A stretch of 27,247 nucleotides of DNA, taken from assembly GCA_002293505.1 (NCBI GenBank), contig DBDI01000002.1:1-27247 (forward strand). The letters are read 5' to 3'. Shown piece by piece: positions 16,274 through 23,761 of this stretch (position 1 is the stretch's first letter; each line of letters opens with the position of its first letter). The notes beneath the pieces were generated by a model. That model did not search any database. It had not been told where the DNA came from and was given only the letters and a program-made list of their open reading frames with translations. The DNA is from Alistipes sp. UBA936. Its GTDB lineage: Bacteria > Bacteroidota > Bacteroidia > Bacteroidales > Rikenellaceae. The translations under genes and the position numbers were made by a program.

Positions 16274-17359
16274 TTATTTTTTCAGTGATTTGATATACTC
16301 TTTCATCTCGGCCTCGTGTGCTTCCAGACTCTTCAGGTGTGCCAACTGTGCCATCGTCCTTTCGCGGTTGTGCTCCGGGGACTTGATTTTGTAATAAGTG
16401 TCGCCGTTGAGGTAGTCGGTCAGGAACCTCACGGTCTGCATATAGGTCAGCAGCTTTGCACCCAGCGGCAGGTTTTCCACTTCGGTCGGGGTCAGGAACC
16501 GTCCCGCGGTCTCCAGATAGCCTTTGGTGAAGGCCTTGAAGATATCCATATCGAGACCCACTCGGGCCAGGTTCTTATCGTCCTCGTCGCCCTTGTTGGC
16601 GGCGGTTCGGATAAAGTCGCCGAAGTCGCTCATCGCGAAACCGGGCATCGTTGTGTCGAGGTCGATCACACAGAGCACCTCGCCCGTCGCGGCGTCGAAC
16701 AGCACGTTGTTCACCTTCGTGTCGCAGTGCGACGTACGCTTTGGTAGTTCGCCCGCTCGGGCCATCCGCTCGGGGGCTGTCATCTCGTCCTCCCGGGCCA
16801 TAATCTCGTCTATCACCGGCTTCATCTCTTTGACGCGCCCGGCTTTGTCCTCGGCGATGGCGTCACCCAGTTGCTTGAGTCGGAACTCCATATTGTGGAA
16901 ATCGGGGATGGTCGCACCCAGTGGTTCTCCGGGCAGGTCGGCCAGCATCTCCTGGAAATCGCCGAACGCGCGTCCGGTGTGGTACGCCAGCTCTGGGGTC
17001 ACCTGCTCGTGGGAGGTTGCTCCCGGGATCAGTACCGTCACCCGCCAGTAGCTTTCGCCGTCGTGGTAGTATAGCTTTCCGTCCTTGGTCGGCACCAGCC
17101 TCAGCGCCCGACGCTCGATATCCTTGGCTCCGCGCTTGGTCAGATGGTTTCTTACGTGGTCGGTGATTCTTGCGACATTGTTTTGGAGCATCTCCACGTT
17201 TTGGAAAATGGCGTGGTTGATCCGTTGCAGCACATAGTCTGTTCCGCTGTCTGTTTCGACCTTGTATGTATCGTTGATCAGACCCGTCCCGAACGGTGCG
17301 ATGGTTTTGATTTCTCCGGCAATGTCGAACTTCGACACTATTGATTTGAGTTTCTCCAT
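16274..17359 (-). CDS. NahK-like N-acetylhexosamine 1-kinase (aminoglycoside phosphotransferase family)
   Basis: The 361-aa cytosolic protein looks like bifidobacterial NahK along its whole length: an N-lobe with FGTGLINDTYKV and YVLQRINHAIF, GRAFGDFQEML, then the catalytic loop SHCDTKVNN with D213 and N218, DLDTTMPG with D233/D235, and a C-terminal RFLTDYLNGDTYYKI / PEHNRERT segment. NahK makes GalNAc-1-phosphate or GlcNAc-1-phosphate from the free sugar with ATP. Length matches NahK (359 aa). It is the first gene of a two-gene operon with the GH109 enzyme, which supports GalNAc as substrate. A different sugar or sugar-alcohol kinase of the same family remains possible. A TACATTTG promoter box lies 23 nt upstream of its ATG. 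Confidence 0.85.
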   Translation of the reverse strand: MEKLKSIVSKFDIAGEIKTIAPFGTGLINDTYKVETDSGTDYVLQRINHAIFQNVEMLQNNVARITDHVRNHLTKRGAKDIERRALRLVPTKDGKLYYHDGESYWRVTVLIPGATSHEQVTPELAYHTGRAFGDFQEMLADLPGEPLGATIPDFHNMEFRLKQLGDAIAEDKAGRVKEMKPVIDEIMAREDEMTAPERMARAGELPKRTSHCDTKVNNVLFDAATGEVLCVIDLDTTMPGFAMSDFGDFIRTAANKGDEDDKNLARVGLDMDIFKAFTKGYLETAGRFLTPTEVENLPLGAKLLTYMQTVRFLTDYLNGDTYYKIKSPEHNRERTMAQLAHLKSLEAHEAEMKEYIKSLKK

Positions 17360-17382
17360 AGGTCAGTAATTTTTAGGTGGCA

Positions 17383-17390
17383 CAAATGTA
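17383..17390 (-). promoter_or_regulatory. -7 box of the NahK-like/GH109 operon
   Basis: On the minus strand this is TACATTTG, matching TAnnTTTG, with 23 nt to the ATG at 17359. It is 13 bp from the oppositely oriented GH2 promoter box, so the two promoters share one 59-bp intergenic region. Confidence 0.65.
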
Positions 17391-17403
17391 CAAATTTTTT
17401 TCG

Positions 17404-17411
17404 TAGTTTTG
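17404..17411 (+). promoter_or_regulatory. -7 box of the GH2 gene, almost on top of the start codon
   Basis: TAGTTTTG fits TAnnTTTG and ends only 7 nt before the ATG at 17419, so the transcript should start at or next to the start codon. Confidence 0.55.
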
Positions 17412-17418
17412 CGCCACT

Positions 17419-20400
17419 ATGAGACACTTTCGCCTAATTTTTCTTCTCGCGATGATTCCTGTGGTTTCTTCCGCGCAGAGTGCCCTTCCGTGGCACCGCG
17501 ACCTCGATGTCGTTTCGGTAAACAAACTCGCTCCGCACGCTTCGTTCGTCTCACGGGACGCTTCCGGAGAGGCCCTGCAGACGTCGCTCAACGGCACTTG
17601 GAAGTTCCGTTACTTCGACGATTTCCGCGACGTTCCCGAGGATGTGGCCTCCGCTCCGGCGGCCGATTGGAACGATATTAAGGTTCCCGGTAACTGGGAG
17701 TTTCAGGGCTTCGGTACGGCGATCTACGTCAACCACCCGTTTGAGTTCAAGACCTGGGAACCCACTCCGCCGCTCCTGCCCGAGGCGATCCCCACCGGTG
17801 TCTACCGCACATCGTTCAGTCTGCCCTCCGGTTGGGCCGACCGCCATACTATCCTCCACCTTGCGGCTGCTAAATCGGGCGTGTACGTCTACCTCAACGG
17901 CTCGATCGTGGGTTACAGCGAGGAGTCGAAAGACCCCGCCGAATTCCTGCTCGATCCGTTCCTGCGGGCGGGCGAGAATACCCTCACTCTGGTGATCACC
18001 CGTTGGAGCACCGGGTCGTATCTGGAGTGTCAGGATTTTTGGCGCGTGAGCGGCATCGAGCGCGACGTGTTGCTTCTCTCCCGGGCTCCGGTTGCGGTTG
18101 CCGACTTCGCTGTTCGTTCTTCGCTTTCGGAGGACTTTTCCGACGGGCTGCTGCGCCTCTCCGCCGAGCTGACCAACTCCACCGCCGAGCCACGACCCGC
18201 GACTTTGAAATACGAACTGCTCAATCCCTCCGGCGCGGTCGTGCTCCGCGGCTCCTCCACCGAAACCATTCCCGCAGGCGAGAGCCTCTCTCTGCGCTTC
18301 GACGAGCAGACCCTTCCCCGCGCTCTCCACTGGACAGCCGAAACGCCCAACCTCTACTCGCTGCACATCACCCTCGAAAGCCCCGGTCAAGGCCCCGAGC
18401 AGATCACCCAACGCGTGGGCTTCCGCCACATCGCCATCCGCGACGGCTTGTTCCTCGTGAACGGCCAACCCATCAAACTCAAGGGCACCAACATCCACGA
18501 AACCTCGCTCACCGGACACTACGTAAGCCCTGCCGAGATGCGCCGCAACTTCGAGCTGATGAAGCTCAACAACATCAACGCCGTCCGCCTGAGCCACTAC
18601 CCGCAGGCCGACTTGTTCTACGACCTGTGCGATGAGTACGGACTGTACGTCTACGACGAGGCCAATATCGAGTCCCACGGGATGTACTACAAGATCTGGC
18701 CGACCGATATGCGCCGCGGAACGCTGGGCCACAACCCCGACTGGCTCGAACACCACCTCGACCGCGTGGGCCGGATGTTCCACCGCAACAAGAACCACCC
18801 CTCGGTGACTATCTGGTCGCTGGGTAACGAGGCCGGTAACGGGTTCAACTTCTACAACGCCTACGTGATGCTGAAGGATCTCGACGCCGACCTGATGGCG
18901 CGGCCGGTTTGTTACGAGCGTGCTCTGTGGGAGTGGAACACCGATATGTACGTTCCGCAGTACCCTTCGGCTGCGTGGCTTCGTGCTCGCGGCGAGGAGG
19001 GCGCCGACCGGCCCGTCGTTCCGTCCGAGTACTCCCACGCGATGGGTAACTCCTCGGGCGACCTGTTGGGCCAGTGGGAGGCTATCTATAAGTATCCCCA
19101 GTTGCAGGGCGGCTTCATTTGGGATTGGATCGACCAGTCGACCCTTGCGTACGACGCCGAGGGGCGGCCCTTCTGGACATACGGCGGCGACTTCGGGGGC
19201 GAGTACGTTCCCTCGGACGGTAACTTCGTTGCGAACGGCATCGTCGGGCCCGACCAGACGCCCCACCCCGCCATAAGCGAGGTCAAATACACCCACCAGG
19301 ATGTCGGCTTCGAGGCTGTGGATCTTGCCGCGGGCCGCGTGAGGATCACCAACCGTTTCTACTTCACCTCGCTGGCCGACTACACCGTCCGCTGGGAGAT
19401 CCGCCGCAACGAGCGCGTCGTCCGTAGTGGGGTGCTGCCACTGTCGCTTGCTCCTCAGACTTCCGAGACCGTGACCATTCCCGTCGGTGGGCTTCGGGTG
19501 GGCGCGGGCGAGGAGTATTTCCTGAACTTCGACGTGGTGAACCGCCGCGCCGCCGGACTGGTTCCCGCGGGCCACACCATTGCCTACGACCAGTTCGAGC
19601 TTCCGCTGAAAGGCCCCGCCCGGCCCGCAACCCCCGCCCGCATCCCGAGCGGCACTCCTGCGTTGGATATCTCCGACAACGGTAACCTCATCGCCATATC
19701 CTCACCTCGAGTCGTCTTTGCGTTCGACCGCGCGGCAGGCGTCGCAACATCATATAAGGTGGACGGGGTGGAGTACTTTTCCGAGGGCTTCGGCCTGCGG
19801 CCCAACTTCTGGCGCGGCCCCACCGACAACGACTACGGCAACGGCGCCCCGGCCCGCCTCCAGATCTGGAAGACCCTGAGCAACGACCCGCGCGTGGAGA
19901 ACGCAACCGCAACCCGCGACGGCGACAAGGTGAAACTCAGCATCACCTACGCCTGGGACCTGAGCGAGCAAGGTCTCGGTCGCATCGCCTACCACACCGA
20001 TTACACCGTTTGGCCCACCGGCCACGTGGAGGCTGCTCTGCGTTACGTTCCGATGTCGATGAGCCAGACCTACGACCTTGCCCTGCTGAACGCCACCACG
20101 CACGACGGCCAGGTGGCTACTTTCACTCCCAAGACCGCCGAGGAGCTCGAAGCGTTGCAAAAGGTTCTGGAGATTCCGCGTATCGGGGTTCGGTTCCGCG
20201 CTCCGGCCGGGATGGACAACGTTTCGTGGTTCGGTCGCGGGCCCGAGGAGAACTACGCCGACCGCTTCCGCGGAACCCGCGTGGGGCTGTACTCGGCCAA
20301 GGCGTGGGATCTCTACACCCCCTACGTCCGACCTCAGGAGAATGGCCACCACACCCAGACCCGCTGGTTGGAACTGCTCGACGATGCCGGACTCGGACTT

Positions 20401-20751
20401 CGGATGGTTGCCGAGGGCCAGATGGAGTTCAACGCGCTGCGTAACTCGGTCGAGGACTTCGACGGACAGGAGGCCGACAAACCCTACCAGTGGCTCAACC
20501 ACACCCCCGCCCAGCGCGCCAATCACGACGAGGCCACAGCCGCCAACCGTCTCCGCAAGCAGACCCACGCGGCGGATATCGTCCCGCGTGATTTTGTCGA
20601 GGTTTGCCTTGACGGGGTTCATCAGGGCGTTGCCGGTTACAACAGTTGGGGCGACCGACCGCAACCCTACGCCACAATCTACTCCGACCGCGAATACAGT
20701 TGGGGCTTTACCTTGGTACCTGTCACAAAAACTTCTGTCTCTAAACGATGA
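17419..20751 (+). CDS. Secreted GH2 beta-galactosidase (LacZ type)
   Basis: Retaining glycoside hydrolase of 1110 aa, the full five-domain LacZ length. A signal peptide (about residues 1-19, FLLAMIPVVSSAQS) sends it to the periplasm or beyond. The sugar-binding jelly roll has TSLNGTWKFRYF, VPGNWEFQGF and VYRTSFSLP; Ig-like domains follow; the TIM barrel carries the acid/base E471 in SLGNEAGNG and the nucleophile E537 in VPSEYSHAMGN, with GGFIWDWIDQS after it. The C-terminal Bgal small-chain domain shows NFWRGPTDNDYGN and WFGRGPEENYADR. All catalytic residues are present. It is divergent from the NahK-like/GH109 operon and overlaps the acyltransferase start by ATGA. Substrate is probably a beta-galactoside of host glycans; this is inferred from neighbours. 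Confidence 0.93.
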   Translation: MRHFRLIFLLAMIPVVSSAQSALPWHRDLDVVSVNKLAPHASFVSRDASGEALQTSLNGTWKFRYFDDFRDVPEDVASAPAADWNDIKVPGNWEFQGFGTAIYVNHPFEFKTWEPTPPLLPEAIPTGVYRTSFSLPSGWADRHTILHLAAAKSGVYVYLNGSIVGYSEESKDPAEFLLDPFLRAGENTLTLVITRWSTGSYLECQDFWRVSGIERDVLLLSRAPVAVADFAVRSSLSEDFSDGLLRLSAELTNSTAEPRPATLKYELLNPSGAVVLRGSSTETIPAGESLSLRFDEQTLPRALHWTAETPNLYSLHITLESPGQGPEQITQRVGFRHIAIRDGLFLVNGQPIKLKGTNIHETSLTGHYVSPAEMRRNFELMKLNNINAVRLSHYPQADLFYDLCDEYGLYVYDEANIESHGMYYKIWPTDMRRGTLGHNPDWLEHHLDRVGRMFHRNKNHPSVTIWSLGNEAGNGFNFYNAYVMLKDLDADLMARPVCYERALWEWNTDMYVPQYPSAAWLRARGEEGADRPVVPSEYSHAMGNSSGDLLGQWEAIYKYPQLQGGFIWDWIDQSTLAYDAEGRPFWTYGGDFGGEYVPSDGNFVANGIVGPDQTPHPAISEVKYTHQDVGFEAVDLAAGRVRITNRFYFTSLADYTVRWEIRRNERVVRSGVLPLSLAPQTSETVTIPVGGLRVGAGEEYFLNFDVVNRRAAGLVPAGHTIAYDQFELPLKGPARPATPARIPSGTPALDISDNGNLIAISSPRVVFAFDRAAGVATSYKVDGVEYFSEGFGLRPNFWRGPTDNDYGNGAPARLQIWKTLSNDPRVENATATRDGDKVKLSITYAWDLSEQGLGRIAYHTDYTVWPTGHVEAALRYVPMSMSQTYDLALLNATTHDGQVATFTPKTAEELEALQKVLEIPRIGVRFRAPAGMDNVSWFGRGPEENYADRFRGTRVGLYSAKAWDLYTPYVRPQENGHHTQTRWLELLDDAGLGLRMVAEGQMEFNALRNSVEDFDGQEADKPYQWLNHTPAQRANHDEATAANRLRKQTHAADIVPRDFVEVCLDGVHQGVAGYNSWGDRPQPYATIYSDREYSWGFTLVPVTKTSVSKR

Positions 20752-21854
20752 ACCGAATTCTCTCTCTTGACATTTTCCGCGGGCTGACCGTGGCGTTCAT
20801 GATTATGGTGAACAACCAGTCGGGCGGGGCTTTCTCGGCCCTGCGGCATCGGCCGTGGGACGGTTGCTCACCCACGGACCTTGTGTTCCCGTTCTTTTTG
20901 TTCATCGTCGGTATCTCGATGTGGTTTTCGTACCGCAAGAGCGGCCACGAACTCACGAGTGCAAACTTCTGGCGGCTGGCCAAACGCGGGGCATTGATCT
21001 TTTTGGTCGGACTGCTGTTGAACTGGTTTCCGTTCTGGAACTTCTACTCGGGCGAGTGGCGCTCGCTGGAGACTCTTCGTATAATGGGGGTGTTGCAGCG
21101 TATCGGGATTTCGTTCTTCGTCGGCGGTGTGTTGGCCCTTTGGTTGAAGAGCTTTCGCCGTATCGCTCTCGCCGTCGGGGTGATCCTCGTTGGTTACTGG
21201 TTGTGCGTCGAGTTGCTTGGCGACGCCACTAAGGAGGGCTTCGTCGGTAACCGCATCGACGCGTTTCTTCTGGGCGTGCGCCATCTCCTCCAGCCCAAGG
21301 CGTCGTTCGACCCCGAAGGGTTGTTCAGTACCATTCCCTCTGTTGCGACAGTGCTGCTCGGATACCTGACGGGTAAGTTCGTGGGTGAGCACCAGTCCGA
21401 CCAAACCAAGACTCTCGGCGGCCTCGGTATCGCCGGCGGGTCTTTGATAGTCGCGGCCCTCGCCCTGAACACCGTTTGCCCGATCAACAAGCCGATCTGG
21501 TCACCCACGTTCGTTTTCTACACCGCCGGACTCGGGATGATGATATGGTTGCTGATGTTGTGGTTCTACGACTACCGCGGTAAGCGCTTCGGGGCAACTT
21601 TCGGGGCGACGTTCGGTACCAACGCACTGTTCGCTTACGTTCTCGCTTGGGTTCTGACTTCGGTTTGGTCGTTCCCCGTTTTCCGCTTCTCGGTCGGCGA
21701 GCAGAGCTTCTCCATCTACTCGTGGTTTGCCCGCACGGTCGCTTCTGTGAGCTCTCCCCAGTGGGGTGCTCTTGTCGCTTCCGTGGCCCTGATCGGACTG
21801 TTGTGGTGCATCGTCTACCCGCTTTACCGTAAAAAGATCTTCATCAAGCTCTAA
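20748..21854 (+). CDS. Membrane acyltransferase, HGSNAT/DUF5009 (COG4299) type
   Basis: A 368-aa polytopic inner-membrane protein with about ten hydrophobic segments. The N-terminus ILSLDIFRGLTVAFMIMVNN and the block HRPWDGCSPTDLVFPFFLFIVGISM are the signature of bacterial homologues of heparan-alpha-glucosaminide N-acetyltransferase, which pass an acetyl group across a membrane onto a terminal amino sugar. The cytoplasmic phrase FWRLAKRGALIFLVGLLLNW and LRIMGVLQRIG follow. Its ATG overlaps the TGA of the beta-galactosidase gene, so the two are translated together. A periplasmic glycan or sugar acceptor is plausible; the true acceptor is unknown. No terminator hairpin is evident in the 81 bp after it. 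Confidence 0.87.
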   Translation: MNRILSLDIFRGLTVAFMIMVNNQSGGAFSALRHRPWDGCSPTDLVFPFFLFIVGISMWFSYRKSGHELTSANFWRLAKRGALIFLVGLLLNWFPFWNFYSGEWRSLETLRIMGVLQRIGISFFVGGVLALWLKSFRRIALAVGVILVGYWLCVELLGDATKEGFVGNRIDAFLLGVRHLLQPKASFDPEGLFSTIPSVATVLLGYLTGKFVGEHQSDQTKTLGGLGIAGGSLIVAALALNTVCPINKPIWSPTFVFYTAGLGMMIWLLMLWFYDYRGKRFGATFGATFGTNALFAYVLAWVLTSVWSFPVFRFSVGEQSFSIYSWFARTVASVSSPQWGALVASVALIGLLWCIVYPLYRKKIFIKL

Positions 21855-21915
21855 AGACTGTCGACACGGCTCGCGAAGTTTACGCGCTCTTAACGTCGAT
21901 GTAACAATTTGTGCG

Positions 21916-21923
21916 TACCTTTG
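21916..21923 (+). promoter_or_regulatory. -7 box of the lpxH-like/GT/ppk1/ppx operon
   Basis: TACCTTTG matches TAnnTTTG and ends 12 nt before the ATG at 21936. The short leader argues against the longer in-frame opening from TTG 21909, which would begin upstream of the box. Confidence 0.65.
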
Positions 21924-21935
21924 CGCAGAACGCGT

Positions 21936-22682
21936 ATGCAAAGGCACCACAAAACCATAGTTCTCTCGGACGTCCACTTGGGCTCGAAGTGGAGCAAAAC
22001 CAAGGAGGCGAACCGTTTCCTGCGGGACAACACCTGCGAGACACTCATCCTGTGTGGCGACATAATCGACGGTTGGGCGATCCTGCGGGGCAAGAAGGCG
22101 AAGTGGAAACGGCGCCACACCAACTTCATAAAGTTGTTGTTGGACATCTCCCACGACACGCGGATTGTCTACGTGAGGGGCAATCACGATGATTTTCTGG
22201 ACCGCATTATCCCGCTCCGCTTCGGCGGGGTGGAGATAGTGCGCGACTGGGTGTACGAGAGCCACGGTAAGCGTTACTTCGTTCTTCACGGCGACGTGTT
22301 CGACCGCGTGACTTCTCGTATGAGTTGGTTGGCCCGGCTTGGAGATGTCGGTTACAGCGCTCTGTTGTGGTTCAACCGTTGGTACAACTACCGTCGCCTC
22401 AAGCGTGGGTTGCCTGCTTACTCTCTTGCCGGGGAGGTGAAACGCAAGGTGAAGGCTTCGGTTTCGTACATCAGCGACTTTGAAAAACACATCGCCGAGA
22501 TTGCGCGGCACAAAGGTTGCGATGGGGTTATCTGCGGCCACATCCACCACCCCGAGATCCGTATGATCGAGGGTGTGGAGTACCTCAACGCGGGCGATTG
22601 GATTGAGTCGTTGTCTGCGTTGACCGAGGACTTCGACGGCCACTGGGCTATCCGTCGGGCCATAGAGGAGGATAGGAAATGA
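21936..22682 (+). CDS. LpxH-like calcineurin metallophosphoesterase (UDP-2,3-diacylglucosamine diphosphatase family)
   Basis: A 248-aa cytosolic protein with the full dinuclear-metal motif set of the LpxH group: D12 and H14 in LSDVHLGS, D42 in LCGDIIDG, N83-H84 in RGNHDDF, VLHGDVFD, and GHIHHPE near the C-terminus. LpxH proper hydrolyses UDP-2,3-diacylglucosamine to lipid X in lipid A synthesis. Bacteroidota often carry a second paralogue of this type next to a glycosyltransferase, so this copy may act on another pyrophosphate-linked lipid or nucleotide sugar. ATG 21936 was chosen because it follows the promoter box and starts directly before the first strand. Its TGA overlaps the next gene's ATG. 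Confidence 0.88.
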   Translation: MQRHHKTIVLSDVHLGSKWSKTKEANRFLRDNTCETLILCGDIIDGWAILRGKKAKWKRRHTNFIKLLLDISHDTRIVYVRGNHDDFLDRIIPLRFGGVEIVRDWVYESHGKRYFVLHGDVFDRVTSRMSWLARLGDVGYSALLWFNRWYNYRRLKRGLPAYSLAGEVKRKVKASVSYISDFEKHIAEIARHKGCDGVICGHIHHPEIRMIEGVEYLNAGDWIESLSALTEDFDGHWAIRRAIEEDRK

Positions 22683-23761
22683 GATATCTGTTCATAGTAC
22701 AGGGCGAGGGGCGCGGCCACCTGACCCAGGCATTGGCGTTGGCACAGATGCTTCGTCGGGCTGGCCACGAGGTGGTGGAGGTTCTGGTGGGCAAGAACCC
22801 CAACCGAGTTCTGCCTGCGTTTTTCACCGAGAAGATCGACGCTCCGTTGCGTACGTTCGACTCGCCGTCGTTCGACTACGGTAAGGGTGGTAAGAAGGGC
22901 CGCCTCACCAAAACCATCATCGCCAACACCACCCCCAAGCGACTGGCCCGTTGGCGTAAGAGCGTCAACCTGTTGGCCAAGCGCATCGAGAAGACGGCTC
23001 CCGACGCTGTTGTTAACTTCTACGAGATGCTCACCGGCGTTTCTTCGTTGATGCACCGGTTTCGCACTCCGGTTGTCAGTATCGGCCACCAGTTCCTTGT
23101 CGAGCACCCCGACTTCCACAACCGCTCTCTCACGGATCAGGGTCAGTTCGCCCTGCGGCTCAACAATATGCTCTGCTCGCTGGGGACGACCAAGACGCTG
23201 GCCTTGTCTCTCTACCCGTTGAAGGATTTCTACCGCGAGCGTATGGCTGTTGTTCCGCCTCTGTTGCGCTCCGAGGTCTTCACTCTCGAACCTTCCACGG
23301 GCGACTACCTGCTCGGTTACGTTCTCAACCCCGCTTACGCCGACGAGCTTCGCGTCTGGCAGCGCCGCAACCCCGAACAGCGCATCCACCTTTTCTGGGA
23401 CAAGAAAGACGCTCCCGAGACCTCCGAACCCCAACCCGGATTCACTCTCCACCGACTGGACGACCGCCTGTTTCTCGAACTGATGGCCGGTTGTGCCGGT
23501 TACGCCACCACGGCCGGTTTCGAGTCCGTTGCCGAGGCAATGTGGTTGGGTAAACCTGCATTGATGATCCCCGCCCACCTCGAACAGCAGATCAACGCCG
23601 AGGATGCAGCCGGAGTCGGCGCAGGCATCGTGGCGGACGGATTCGACCTCGACAAACTGCTCGACTTCATCCCCCAATACGGGGCCGACACGGAGGCCTT
23701 TCGCCGTTGGGTTTCGCGGGGCGAGGAGCTTTTCGTACGCCACCTAACCACGCTGGTATGA
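22679..23761 (+). CDS. Glycosyltransferase, GT28/MurG-like (Glyco_trans_1_3 type)
   Basis: A 360-aa GT-B protein. The N-terminal phrase FIVQGEGRGHLTQALALAQML is the glycine-rich acceptor loop of the MurG/GT28 fold, and the C-terminal nucleotide-sugar site is visible as YATTAGFESVAEAMWLGKP followed by PAHLEQQINA. Between them lies TPVVSIGHQFLVEHP. There is no signal peptide or membrane segment, so it should act at the inner face of the membrane. It is held between the LpxH-like phosphoesterase and ppk1 by ATGA overlaps at both ends. Adjacent to a lipid-type phosphoesterase it probably glycosylates a lipid or envelope precursor; donor and acceptor are unknown. Confidence 0.85.
   Translation: MRYLFIVQGEGRGHLTQALALAQMLRRAGHEVVEVLVGKNPNRVLPAFFTEKIDAPLRTFDSPSFDYGKGGKKGRLTKTIIANTTPKRLARWRKSVNLLAKRIEKTAPDAVVNFYEMLTGVSSLMHRFRTPVVSIGHQFLVEHPDFHNRSLTDQGQFALRLNNMLCSLGTTKTLALSLYPLKDFYRERMAVVPPLLRSEVFTLEPSTGDYLLGYVLNPAYADELRVWQRRNPEQRIHLFWDKKDAPETSEPQPGFTLHRLDDRLFLELMAGCAGYATTAGFESVAEAMWLGKPALMIPAHLEQQINAEDAAGVGAGIVADGFDLDKLLDFIPQYGADTEAFRRWVSRGEELFVRHLTTLV

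Noticed and set aside
17551..19575. Minus-strand ORF of 674 codons antisense to the GH2 gene
   Set aside because: No motif and skewed Val/Gly/His content; the plus strand has an intact GH2 with both catalytic glutamates.
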